Source: Streptomyces resistomycificus (GTDB taxonomy: Bacteria; Actinomycetota; Actinomycetes; Streptomycetales; Streptomycetaceae). Taken from it: a DNA stretch of 64,000 nt. The stretch lies in assembly GCF_001514265.1 (NCBI RefSeq), contig NZ_KQ948990.1:938187-1002186 (forward strand), in the 5' to 3' direction. A program made the translations under genes and the position numbers. The notes beneath the pieces are model-generated. The model searched no databases and was not told the origin of the DNA. It worked only from the letters and a program-made list of their open reading frames with translations. Below, in pieces: positions 16,501 through 23,521 of this stretch (position 1 is its first letter; each line of letters begins with the position of its first letter).

Positions 16501-17453
16501 AGCCGGGCGACCTGCTCCTTCGCCGTACGCGTGCGCTGCTCGTTGGTCGACTCCGCGCTCGACAGCGCCTTCTCGGCGGCCGCCTTCGCCTCGGTGACGA
16601 GCTTCTCCGCCTCGGCGCGGGCCTCGCGCAGGGCCGTGTCGGCCTCCGCGATGCGCTGCTCGGCGGTCCGGCTCAGTTCCTGCGCCTCGCGGCGGGCCGT
16701 CTCCGACTCCGTCGTGGTGGAGGTACGCAGCTGCTCGGCGTGGTCGGTGGCCTCCTGGGCCTGCGTGGAGGCGGCGTTCAGCAGCCGCTCGGCGTCCGCG
16801 CGGGCGCGGCGCAGCAGCTGCTCGGCCTCCGCCCGGGCCGACTCCGCCTCGCTCTGCAGTCGCTGCCGGGCCTCGGTGGTGATCCGCTCCGCCTCGGCGC
16901 GGGCGGCCGCCATGGCCTGCTCGGTCTCGGCGCGGGACTCCTCGAGGAGCCGGCGGGCCTGCTGCTCGGTGCGGGCGCGCAGCTGCTCGGCCCAGGCCAC
17001 GTTCTCGTTGACGTGCGACTCGACGGTCTGCCGGCGCTCGGCCAGCTCCTGGTCGAGCTGCTGTCGGCGGGTGACGGCCTCCTGGTGCAGCTCCGCCTGG
17101 AGCCGGGCGGCCTGCTCGGCGTGCTCCTGGAGGATCCGCTGGGTCTGCGCCCGGGCCTGGCTGAGCTCGCGCTCGGCCTCCTGGCGCAGCTGGTCGGCCT
17201 GGACCTGCGCGTTGCGCAGCAACTGTTCGGCCTGGTAGCCGATGTCGCCGCCGTCGAAGGCGGGCCGGGACATGATGGTGCGCCGCGCCTCGTGCAACTT
17301 GGCGCGCAGCACCTCGACCTGGTAGCCGAGGTCCTCGGCGTGCTGAATCGCCTTTTCCCGCTCGGTCTTCAGCCGCTTCATCTCGGCTTCGAAACGAGTG
17401 AGGTGATCGACGTCAGCCGCCGGTTCCCGCTCCTGGCTCTCGTAGCCCCGCAC
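13539..17453 (-). CDS. scy: Polarity scaffold coiled-coil protein Scy
   Basis: A giant coiled coil of about 1304 residues that assembles the tip-organising centre with DivIVA and FilP. GTG 17453 gives MRGYESQEREPAADVDHLTRF, the start I recall for Scy; a TTG at 17483 is a poorer alternative. An N-terminal segment EMKRLKTEREKAIQHAEDLGYQVEVLRAKL is a DivIVA-like head. The rest is Ala/Glu/Arg repeats (for example EAERLRTEA and EEAERI), with the long periodic repeat described for this protein. The C-terminal 60 residues (RREDINAEISRVQDVLEALESF) resemble the FilP C-terminus (RRDSINAQLTNVREMLATL), which suggests shared ancestry. It precedes filP on the same strand. Confidence 0.93.
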   Translation of the reverse strand: MRGYESQEREPAADVDHLTRFEAEMKRLKTEREKAIQHAEDLGYQVEVLRAKLHEARRTIMSRPAFDGGDIGYQAEQLLRNAQVQADQLRQEAERELSQARAQTQRILQEHAEQAARLQAELHQEAVTRRQQLDQELAERRQTVESHVNENVAWAEQLRARTEQQARRLLEESRAETEQAMAAARAEAERITTEARQRLQSEAESARAEAEQLLRRARADAERLLNAASTQAQEATDHAEQLRTSTTTESETARREAQELSRTAEQRIAEADTALREARAEAEKLVTEAKAAAEKALSSAESTNEQRTRTAKEQVARLVSEATKEAEATRSDAEQIVADARAEAEKLLDEAAEKARTLTAEESATQLSKAAKTAEDVLNRAQEDARKTTKAAAEEAERIRTEAETEADRLRAEAHDIAEQLKGTAKDDTKEYRAKTVELQEEARRLRGEAEQLRSEAVAEGEKIRSEARKEAVQQIEEAAKTAEELLGKARQDADELRQKATTDSEKVRTEAIERATTLRRQAEETLERTRKEAERHRAEVVEQSEGIRADAERAASELHEETERAIEARRAEAAEELTRLHTEAEERLTAAEQALTEAREEASRIRRETAEENERLRGEAAERIRTLQQQAEAEAERLRTEAASDASASRAEGEAVAVRLRSEAAAEAERLKTEAQESADRVRAEAQAAAERLATEASETLAAAQEEANRRRREAEEYLGTARQEADQERERAREQSEELLASARKRVEDAQAEAVRLVEEADRRATEMVSAAEQHAQQVRDSVAGLHEQAQEEITGLRSAAEHAADRTRREAQEESDRVRGDAYAERERAAEDASRIRREAQEETDAAKSLAERTVSEAIAEAERLRSDASEHAQRVRTEASDAIAEADQAAARTRADARDDANRIRSDAATQADTLITEARNEAERLTTETLTDTDRLRQETVAEAERLRSETVAEAERVRTEARAKAEQLLAEAGGDAERLRAEAAETVGAAQQHAERVRSESERARADALAEAERVTAAAREEAERTLDEARKDANKRRSEAAEQVDKLITETTAEADKLLTEAQQQAQQTTADAEAQADSMVGAARTEADRLVSEATIEGNARVEKARTDADDLLVGARRDATAIRERAEELRDRITTEIENLHERARREAAETMKSTGDRCDALIKASEEQLAKAEAKARELVSEANSEAGKVRIAAVKKAEGLLKEAEQKKAALVREAEELKAEAIREARRTVEEGKRELEILVRRREDINAEISRVQDVLEALESFEAPGAGKDGGVKAGAAVGSPRSGGKSTDG

Positions 17454-17495
17454 TGCGCGGTCCCATCCGTCCCCTGGTCGCAAGTCTCTCCGTAC

Positions 17496-17524
17496 GAGCC
17501 CCGTCCGTCCTCCGAACGGGGCTC
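17496..17524. terminator. Hairpin between mce and scy
   Basis: Perfect 9 bp arms GAGCCCCGT (17496-17504) and ACGGGGCTC (17516-17524) with an 11-base loop. On the minus strand it lies downstream of the epimerase gene and 43 bp before the scy start, so it may end mce transcripts or lie in the scy leader. The remainder of the 17454-17686 gap shows no gene. Confidence 0.5.
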
Positions 17525-17686
17525 CCGGGGAATGGTGTCAGATCAACGGCGGAGCACGGGCTGCTGCCCCGACGCTCGTCCCCCGAAACCCGGACCCCGG
17601 ACAGGTCCCGCCGTCATGGCAGGACCGCGGTCGCCCTGGGTGGAGCGGCGACCGACCCCAACCCTACCGGCCCATATGTACGAGGG

Positions 17687-18127
17687 TCAGTGCTCAGGTG
17701 ACTCAACGGGCGCCGAAGTGACCAGTTCTGTCAGTACGCCATGGCAATCCTTGGGGTGCAGGAAGGTGATCCGTGACCCCATGGAACCGATTCGCGGCTC
17801 TTCGTACAGAACGCGTACGCCCTTCTCGCGGATGCCGGCGGCGTCGGCGTCGACATCCGCCGTACCGAAAGCGATGTGGTGTACGCCCTCGCCGTTCTTC
17901 GCGAGCCACTTGCCCACGGCCGAGTCCTCCCGGGTCGGCTCCAGAAGCTGCAGGTACGAGGCCCCGCCGTCGGACGTATCGTTGATCTTGAGCATGGCCT
18001 CGCGCACGCCCTGCTCCTCGTTGACCTCGGAGTGGTACACCTCGAAGCCGTACGTGGCCCGGTAGAACTCGACGGTCTTGTCGAGGTCGAAACAGGCGAT
18101 CCCGATGTGGTCGATTCGCGTCAGCAT
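17687..18127 (-). CDS. mce: Methylmalonyl-CoA epimerase
   Basis: A 146-residue vicinal-oxygen-chelate protein from ATG 18127. It interconverts (2R)- and (2S)-methylmalonyl-CoA between propionyl-CoA carboxylase and methylmalonyl-CoA mutase. The four metal ligands expected for the family are visible: His7 (RIDHIGIA), Gln60 (SYLQLLEP), His84 (GVHHIAF) and Glu134 (GVLTELV). Length is normal. It is divergent from the thiolase gene across 148 bp. No ribosome-binding site is evident, so the transcript could be leaderless, but I cannot place its promoter. Confidence 0.94.
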   Translation of the reverse strand: MLTRIDHIGIACFDLDKTVEFYRATYGFEVYHSEVNEEQGVREAMLKINDTSDGGASYLQLLEPTREDSAVGKWLAKNGEGVHHIAFGTADVDADAAGIREKGVRVLYEEPRIGSMGSRITFLHPKDCHGVLTELVTSAPVESPEH

Positions 18128-18275
18128 GGATTCAGTGCAGCGCTCCCGAGGTGGTTACGCAACGTGCGCGCGATCACACCGACGGCCCGATGACGGGGTG
18201 GAGTACCGCTCAGTACATTCGAAGTAAACCCTCGTTCACTCCTCAGCTGTGCAAGCTGAAAGGGGATCGCACCTC

Positions 18276-19478
18276 ATGTCTGGTTCCAACAGCACTACCT
18301 CGGTGATCGTCGCGGGCGCTCGGACGCCCATGGGGCGTTTGCTGGGCTCGCTGAAGTCCTTCTCGGGAGCCGACCTCGGCGGCTTCGCGATCAAGGCCGC
18401 CCTCGACCGTGCGGGTATCGGTGGCGATCAGGTGCAGTACGTCATCATGGGCCAGGTGCTCCAGGCCGGGGCGGGGCAGATCCCGGCACGCCAGGCCGCC
18501 GTCAAGGCCGGCATCCCGATGAACGTCCCGGCGCTCACCGTCAACAAGGTGTGCCTGTCCGGCCTCGACGCCATCGCGCTGGCCGACCAGCTGATCCGCG
18601 CCGGCGAGTTCGACGTGATCGTCGCGGGCGGCCAGGAGTCCATGACCAACGCCCCCCACCTGCTGCCGAAGTCCCGAGAGGGCTTCAAGTACGGGGCGAT
18701 CGAGATGCTCGACGCCATGGCGTACGACGGTCTCACCGACGCCTTCGAGAACATCGCCATGGGCGAGTCGACGGAGAAGCACAACACGCGGCTCGGCATC
18801 AAGCGCCCCGAGCAGGACGAGATCGCGGCCCAGTCCCACCAGCGCGCCGCCGCGGCCCAGAAGAACGGTCTGTTCGAGGCCGAGATCACCCCGGTCGAGA
18901 TCCCGCAGCGCAAGGGCGAGCCGGTGGTCTTCAGCAAGGACGAGGGCATCCGCGGGGAGACCACCGCCGAGTCCCTGGGCAAGCTGCGCCCGGCGTTCAC
19001 GAAGGACGGCACGATCACCGCGGGTTCGGCCTCGCAGATCTCCGACGGTGCCGCCGCGGTCGTGGTGATGAGCAAGGCCAAGGCCCAGGAGCTCGGCCTG
19101 GACTGGATCGCCGAGATCGGCGCCCACGGCAACGTGGCCGGTCCGGACAACTCGCTCCAGTCCCAGCCGTCGAACGCCATCCTGCACGCCCTCAAGAAGG
19201 AGGGCCTGGAGGTGTCGGACCTCGACCTCGTCGAGATCAACGAGGCCTTCGCGGCGGTCGCCGTCCAGTCCATGAAGGACCTCGGCGTGTCCCCGGAAAG
19301 GGTGAACGTCAACGGTGGTGCCATCGCCCTCGGCCACCCGATCGGCATGTCCGGTGCCCGGCTCGTCCTGCACCTGGCGCTGGAGCTGAAGCGGCGCGGC
19401 GGCGGCGTGGGCGCGGCCGCGCTGTGCGGTGGCGGCGGTCAGGGTGACGCGCTGATCGTGCGGGTACCAAAGGCCTGA
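18276..19478 (+). CDS. Acetyl-CoA C-acetyltransferase (thiolase)
   Basis: A 400-residue biosynthetic-type thiolase that condenses two acetyl-CoA or cleaves acetoacetyl-CoA. ATG 18276 follows AAAGGGGAT. The acyl-accepting cysteine is Cys93 in [16 protein letters not shown]. The C-terminal catalytic motifs [16 protein letters not shown] (His) and [12 protein letters not shown] (Cys) are intact. It precedes meaB by 38 bp on the same strand and probably forms an operon with it. With the 3-hydroxybutyryl-CoA dehydrogenase at 0.9 kb it would make 3-hydroxybutyryl-CoA, an entry to the ethylmalonyl-CoA route and butyrate units for polyketides. Confidence 0.95.
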   Translation: MSGSNSTTSVIVAGARTPMGRLLGSLKSFSGADLGGFAIKAALDRAGIGGDQVQYVIMGQVLQAGAGQIPARQAAVKAGIPMNVPALTVNKVCLSGLDAIALADQLIRAGEFDVIVAGGQESMTNAPHLLPKSREGFKYGAIEMLDAMAYDGLTDAFENIAMGESTEKHNTRLGIKRPEQDEIAAQSHQRAAAAQKNGLFEAEITPVEIPQRKGEPVVFSKDEGIRGETTAESLGKLRPAFTKDGTITAGSASQISDGAAAVVVMSKAKAQELGLDWIAEIGAHGNVAGPDNSLQSQPSNAILHALKKEGLEVSDLDLVEINEAFAAVAVQSMKDLGVSPERVNVNGGAIALGHPIGMSGARLVLHLALELKRRGGGVGAAALCGGGGQGDALIVRVPKA

Positions 19479-19516
19479 TCGGTCTCTTCGCCGGTTTTCT
19501 CTCGAACGGAGCTGTG

Positions 19517-20473
19517 ATGCAGGACGTCTCCACGCTGGTCGCCCAGGCGAGGGAGGGCCGGCCGCGGGCCGTGGCCCGGCTGATCTCCCTGGTGGAGGGG
19601 GCGTCCCCGCAGCTCAGGGAGGTCATGGCGGCCCTGGCCCCGCTGACCGGCGGGGCGTACGTGGTCGGTCTCACCGGTTCGCCGGGCGTCGGCAAGTCGA
19701 CGTCCACGTCCGCCCTGGTGACCGCGTACCGCAAGCAGGGCAGGCGGGTCGGCGTCCTGGCCGTCGACCCGTCGTCCCCGTTCTCCGGCGGCGCCCTGCT
19801 CGGCGACCGGGTCCGGATGTCGGAGCACGCCTCGGACCCGGGCGTCTACATCCGCTCGATGGCGACCCGCGGCCACCTCGGCGGTCTCGCCTGGGCCGCC
19901 CCCCAGGCGATCCGGGTGCTGGACGCGGCCGGCTGCGACGTGATCCTCGTCGAGACGGTCGGCGTCGGTCAGTCGGAGGTCGAGATCGCCTCCCAGGCGG
20001 ACACCTCCGTGGTGCTGCTGGCGCCCGGGATGGGCGACGGCATCCAGGCGGCCAAGGCCGGGATCCTGGAGATCGGCGACGTGTACGTGGTCAACAAGGC
20101 CGACCGCGACGGCGCCGACGCCACGGCCCGTGAACTGAACCACATGCTGGGGCTCGGAGAGTCCCGGGGCCCCGGCGACTGGCGTCCGCCCATCGTCAAG
20201 ACCGTCGCCGCGCGCGCCGAGGGCGTCGACGAGGTCGTCGAGGCGCTGGAGAAGCACCGCGCCTGGATGGAGGAGCGCGGTGTCCTGGCCGAGCGCCGCC
20301 GTGCCCGCGCCGCCCGCGAGGTGGAGACCATCGCCGTCACGGCCCTGCGCGAACGCATCGGCGACCTGCACGGCGACCGTCGGCTCAGCGCGCTGGCCGA
20401 GCGGATCACGGCGGGCGAGCTGGACCCGTACCGGGCGGCCGACGAACTGGTGGCAGGCCTGACGGAAGGCTGA
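19517..20473 (+). CDS. meaB: Methylmalonyl-CoA mutase chaperone GTPase MeaB
   Basis: A 318-residue G3E-family GTPase that protects and reloads B12-dependent acyl-CoA mutases. GTG 19514 and ATG 19517 are adjacent; the GGAG at 19508-19511 fits ATG 19517 best. Walker A is GSPGVGKST (54-62). Further marks are AVDPSSPFSGGALLGDRVRM, FIRSMATRG-like YIRSMATRGHLGG, the ETVGVGQSEVE switch region and the base-recognition VNKADRDGA. Length is normal for the stand-alone form. It follows the thiolase and would serve the isobutyryl-CoA mutase at 29.5 kb and methylmalonyl-CoA mutase elsewhere. A hairpin follows its stop. Confidence 0.94.
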   Translation: MQDVSTLVAQAREGRPRAVARLISLVEGASPQLREVMAALAPLTGGAYVVGLTGSPGVGKSTSTSALVTAYRKQGRRVGVLAVDPSSPFSGGALLGDRVRMSEHASDPGVYIRSMATRGHLGGLAWAAPQAIRVLDAAGCDVILVETVGVGQSEVEIASQADTSVVLLAPGMGDGIQAAKAGILEIGDVYVVNKADRDGADATARELNHMLGLGESRGPGDWRPPIVKTVAARAEGVDEVVEALEKHRAWMEERGVLAERRRARAAREVETIAVTALRERIGDLHGDRRLSALAERITAGELDPYRAADELVAGLTEG

Positions 20474-20494
20474 GGCAGCCCGGCAGCGGAGCCA

Positions 20495-20519
20495 CGGGAT
20501 CCGGCCGGTCCGGATCCCG
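20495..20519 (+). terminator. Terminator after meaB
   Basis: Perfect 10 bp stem CGGGATCCGG (20495-20504) and CCGGATCCCG (20510-20519) with a five-base loop, flanked by further CCA/TGG pairing. It begins 21 bp after the meaB stop. Confidence 0.75.
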
Positions 20520-20560
20520 CCCGTGGTCAACTCGGCCCAGCCGCTGGTACGTTGACCGAC

Positions 20561-20581
20561 ATGTTCCTCCTCTTGGCATAG
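20561..20581 (+). other. Possible six-codon leader peptide upstream of MFS gene
   Basis: ATG TTC CTC CTC TTG GCA TAG would encode Met-Phe-Leu-Leu-Leu-Ala. It begins 114 bp before the MFS gene and is followed by GC-rich sequence able to pair (GCGAC at 20597-20601 with GTCGC at 20625-20629). A TTGACC lies at 20552-20557. No ribosome-binding site is visible, so translation would have to be leaderless or does not occur. Low confidence. Confidence 0.25.
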
Positions 20582-20674
20582 GGCCCGCCCGAGCCCGCGA
20601 CCGCACCCGGCACAGGCCGTGGCCGTCGCGGCACTCCGGCGTCCCCTCCCTGCCTCCAGTAGAGGAACTCTGTC

Positions 20675-21952
20675 GTGTCCGCTGTGTCTCCGCGGCCCTC
20701 GTATGCCGCGGTTCTCCGCCTTCCCCATGCCCGCCGCACCTTCGCGGCCGCCCTCGCCGCCCGGCTGTCCTACGGCGTGATCCCGATCGCCGTGATGCTC
20801 TGCGTGACCCGCGCGACCGGGTCCTACGCCGTCGCGGGTGTCGTGATGGCCGCGTTCGGCGCCACGGGCGTCTTCCTGTCGCCGTACCGGGCGGCCCTGG
20901 TCGACCGTCACGGCCCGCGTCGCGCGCTGCTGCCGATGGCCCTGCTGTACGCCGGGCTGCTCTGCGCGCTGGCGGCGGCGACCTGGCGTCCCGGGGCGCC
21001 GGCGACGCTGATCGGCCTGGTCGCCGCCGTCGCGGGTGCCTGCGCGCCGCCGCTCGGCCCCACCATGCGCACGGTGTGGGGCGAACTCACCGAGAACCGG
21101 CCGATGCTGCAGCGGGCCTACAGCCTGGACGGGGTCGCGGAGGAACTCCTGTACGTCACCGGACCGCTGCTGGTCGGGGTGCTGGTCGGCTTCGCCTCGC
21201 CGGTGCTCGGCGTGCTGCTGAGCGCGCTGCTGGTGGGGGCGGGGACGGTGGTCTTCGTCATGTCACCGGCGGTCGGCGCGGTGCGCGGGAGCCGGGCCGA
21301 CCGCCGGGACCGCCGGGACCGCCGGGCGACCCTGAGGCCGGGGCCGGGGCTGCTGCAACCGATCCTCGTCGCGGGCGGTGTCGGCCTGTCCCTGAGCGCC
21401 GTCGACCTTCTCGTCGTCGCCTTCGCCGGGCAGCGGCAGCTCGGGGACGACACCGTCGCCTGGGTGCTCGCCGCGCTGTCGGCGGGCAGCGCGGTGGGCG
21501 GTCTGCTCAACGGGGCGGTGGACTGGCGTACGCCGGCCCGGGTCCGGCTTCCGCTGCTCGCCACGGGCCTGGGCGCGACACTCGCCGTCGCGGCGCTCGC
21601 CGACGGCGTACTCGCCCTCGCGGGGGCGGCGGCGGTGGCGGGCCTGTTCGTCGCGCCCGCCCTGACGACGGCGTACCTGATCGCGGACGACGCCGCCCCC
21701 GCCGGCTTCCGTACGCAGGCGGGGGCGTGGGTGAACACGGCCGTCAACGCGGGGAGTTCGGCGGGGGCGGCGACGATGGGGGTACTGGTGGAGCGGCTTC
21801 CGCTGGGGGTGTGCTTCGTGGTGTCCGGCGGGGTCTCGGTGATCGCGGGGGGAGTCTCGGTGGTCGGGAGGAGCCCCGAAAAGGCGGGCGCCCCGCTTCC
21901 GGGACGCCCGCCCGTGCCCGCCGACCACCCGTCCCGGTCGGCCGCGGGCTGA
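20675..21952 (+). CDS. MFS transporter
   Basis: A 425-residue major facilitator protein from GTG 20675, with AGAGGA at about 20661-20666. Roughly twelve hydrophobic helices are seen, for example LSYGVIPIAVMLCVTRATGSY, GVVMAAFGATGVFLSP, ALLYAGLLCALAAATW, TLIGLVAAVAGACAPPLG, YVTGPLLVGVLVGFA, VLGVLLSALLVGAGTVVFV and, in the second half, GGVGLSLSAVDLLVVAFAG. A basic cytosolic loop (GSRADRRDRRDRRATLR) divides the halves. The cytoplasmic loop 2-3 reads DRHGPRRALL, the usual MFS signature. It resembles streptomycete efflux proteins; substrate unknown. The preceding 200 bp hold the meaB terminator and a possible short leader ORF. Confidence 0.87.
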   Translation: MSAVSPRPSYAAVLRLPHARRTFAAALAARLSYGVIPIAVMLCVTRATGSYAVAGVVMAAFGATGVFLSPYRAALVDRHGPRRALLPMALLYAGLLCALAAATWRPGAPATLIGLVAAVAGACAPPLGPTMRTVWGELTENRPMLQRAYSLDGVAEELLYVTGPLLVGVLVGFASPVLGVLLSALLVGAGTVVFVMSPAVGAVRGSRADRRDRRDRRATLRPGPGLLQPILVAGGVGLSLSAVDLLVVAFAGQRQLGDDTVAWVLAALSAGSAVGGLLNGAVDWRTPARVRLPLLATGLGATLAVAALADGVLALAGAAAVAGLFVAPALTTAYLIADDAAPAGFRTQAGAWVNTAVNAGSSAGAATMGVLVERLPLGVCFVVSGGVSVIAGGVSVVGRSPEKAGAPLPGRPPVPADHPSRSAAG

Positions 21953-21957
21953 CCGTC

Positions 21958-21986
21958 GTCCTCGACGCCGGGCGGCGTCGCAGGAC
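21958..21986. terminator. Bidirectional terminator, MFS and PepSY genes
   Basis: Stem GTCCT-GACGCC (21958-21962 and 21964-21969) pairs with GGCGTC-AGGAC (21974-21979 and 21982-21986), loop of four. It fills the 57 bp between two convergent stops. Confidence 0.65.
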
Positions 21987-22009
21987 GGTGACGGCGCGGC
22001 TACCGCACG

Positions 22010-22708
22010 TCAGTCGTCGTCGCCGTCGGCGGCGTCGTCACCGGCGTCGGACCGGTCCGCCGTGACCTTGCCCGACGTCAGGTCGACCCGCCAGTCCTGC
22101 TCGGCCTTGCCGGACTTGTGGGTCTCGACCTCCCAGGCCTTCGAGGAGCCTTCCTCGTCCAGGTCCACCGACGTCACGGTGCCCTTGCCGGCCGCGGCCT
22201 CGGCAGCCTCCCGGGCCGTCACGGACGAACCCTTCAGCGCGGCCCGCACCTGGGCGGTGTCGTCCTCCTGCTCGGAGTGGGAGCCGAGCACCTTGCCGGT
22301 GGCGGGGTCGATCCGGACGCTGTGCCAGGTGCTGCCGCTTCCGAGCACGTCGACGTCCCAGACGACCGGTCCGGCGTCGTCCTGGTCGTCCAGGTCGACG
22401 GAGACAGCGGTACCAGGGGAGTGCTTCAGCGCGGCGGCGATCGCCTCGGCCGCCGTCACGTCACCGGAGACGCGGGTGGAGTCGTCGTCCCGGGCGTCGT
22501 CGGCGCGGTCGGTGTCCCGGGCGTCGTCCGCGTCGTCGGCGTCATCGGTGTCCCGGGCGTCGTCGTCGCGGACCCCGGCGCCGGCCGCCCGGACATCCGC
22601 CTGCCGCGCCGTCCCGTCGCCGTCTCCCGACACCGCGAGAGCGGAGGCCGTGCCGCCCCCGATCAGAGCGGCGGCCGTGACGGCGGCGATCACGATGTTG
22701 CGCTTCAT
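22010..22708 (-). CDS. Secreted Asp-rich protein with two PepSY domains
   Basis: A 232-residue protein from ATG 22708 with a strong GGAGGAA site. The N-terminus MKRNIVIAAVTAAALIGGGTASALA is a signal peptide or membrane anchor. Residues about 45-80 are an Asp/Arg/Ala run (DDADDADDARDTDRADDARDDD) encoded by imperfect DNA repeats. Two PepSY-like units follow, each with an alpha helix (VTAAEAIAAALKHSPG; TAREAAEAAAGKG) and a strand pair ending DPATGKVLG or DLTSGKVTA. PepSY proteins of this sort often sit beside two-component systems and may bind peptides or inhibit proteases outside the cell. Here it is divergent from such a system across 144 bp. The acidic run suggests cation binding, which is inference. 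Confidence 0.82.
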   Translation of the reverse strand: MKRNIVIAAVTAAALIGGGTASALAVSGDGDGTARQADVRAAGAGVRDDDARDTDDADDADDARDTDRADDARDDDSTRVSGDVTAAEAIAAALKHSPGTAVSVDLDDQDDAGPVVWDVDVLGSGSTWHSVRIDPATGKVLGSHSEQEDDTAQVRAALKGSSVTAREAAEAAAGKGTVTSVDLDEEGSSKAWEVETHKSGKAEQDWRVDLTSGKVTADRSDAGDDAADGDDD

Positions 22709-22852
22709 GCGGTTCCTCCAGAGTCGTGCTGATACGTCTTGGTTCGATCGCTTCGTTTCGCTTTCGACGTGATCCAACATCGCCGACCGACGCTGAGAGG
22801 AACCTGAAGCCCCCTGAAGAGATCTTCAGCTCGGCTTTGCGAACCTTTACGC

Positions 22853-23521
22853 ATGCGCCTGTTGATCGTGGAAGACGAGAAGCGGCTCGCCCTGTCGCTC
22901 GCCAAGGGCCTGACGGCCGAGGGCTACGCCGTGGACGTGGTCCACGACGGCCGGGAGGGGCTGCACCAGGCCTCCGAGGGGTCGTACGACCTGGTGATCC
23001 TGGACATCATGCTGCCCGGCCTCAACGGCTACCGGGTCTGCGCCGCCCTGCGCGCCGCCGGCCACGACGTGCCGATCCTGATGCTCACGGCGAAGGACGG
23101 GGAGTACGACGAGGCGGAGGGCCTGGACACCGGCGCCGACGACTATCTGACCAAGCCGTTCTCGTACGTCGTGCTCGTCGCCCGGATCAAGGCCCTGCTG
23201 CGCCGCCGCGCCCAGGGCGCCGGGGCCTCGCCCGTCCATGTGCACGGCGACCTGAAGGTCGACACGGCCGCCCGCCGGGTCTTCCTGGGGGAGGAGGAGA
23301 TCGCGCTGACCGCCAAGGAGTTCTCCGTCCTGGAGCAGCTCGTGGTGCGGGCCGGCGAGGTGGTCTCCAAGTCCGAGATCCTGGAGCACGTCTGGGACTT
23401 CGCGTACGAGGGCGATCCGAACATCGTCGAGGTGTACGTCAGCGCCCTGCGCCGCAAGCTGCGGGCCGGGCTCATCGGGACGGTGCGGGGCGTCGGCTAC
23501 CGACTGGAGACGGACCGGTGA
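22853..23521 (+). CDS. OmpR-family response regulator
   Basis: A 222-residue regulator. The receiver domain has the acidic pocket VEDEK (residues 6-10), phosphoacceptor Asp51 (DLVILDIMLPG), Thr in MLTAKDG and Lys in LTKPFSY. The C-terminal winged helix (about 128-219) contains LTAKEFSVLEQLV and VEVYVSALRRKL, then GVGYRLE. The start ATG 22853 follows a region GAAGAGATCTTCAGC without a strong consensus site. Its stop overlaps the kinase start (GTGA), so the two are translationally coupled. The probable targets include the divergent PepSY gene. Confidence 0.93.
   Translation: MRLLIVEDEKRLALSLAKGLTAEGYAVDVVHDGREGLHQASEGSYDLVILDIMLPGLNGYRVCAALRAAGHDVPILMLTAKDGEYDEAEGLDTGADDYLTKPFSYVVLVARIKALLRRRAQGAGASPVHVHGDLKVDTAARRVFLGEEEIALTAKEFSVLEQLVVRAGEVVSKSEILEHVWDFAYEGDPNIVEVYVSALRRKLRAGLIGTVRGVGYRLETDR

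Noticed and set aside
14004..18065. A 1353-codon plus-strand frame opposite scy
   Set aside because: It is an antisense shadow of the Scy repeat, with monotonous Leu/Gly/Arg; it also runs across the scy start and into mce.
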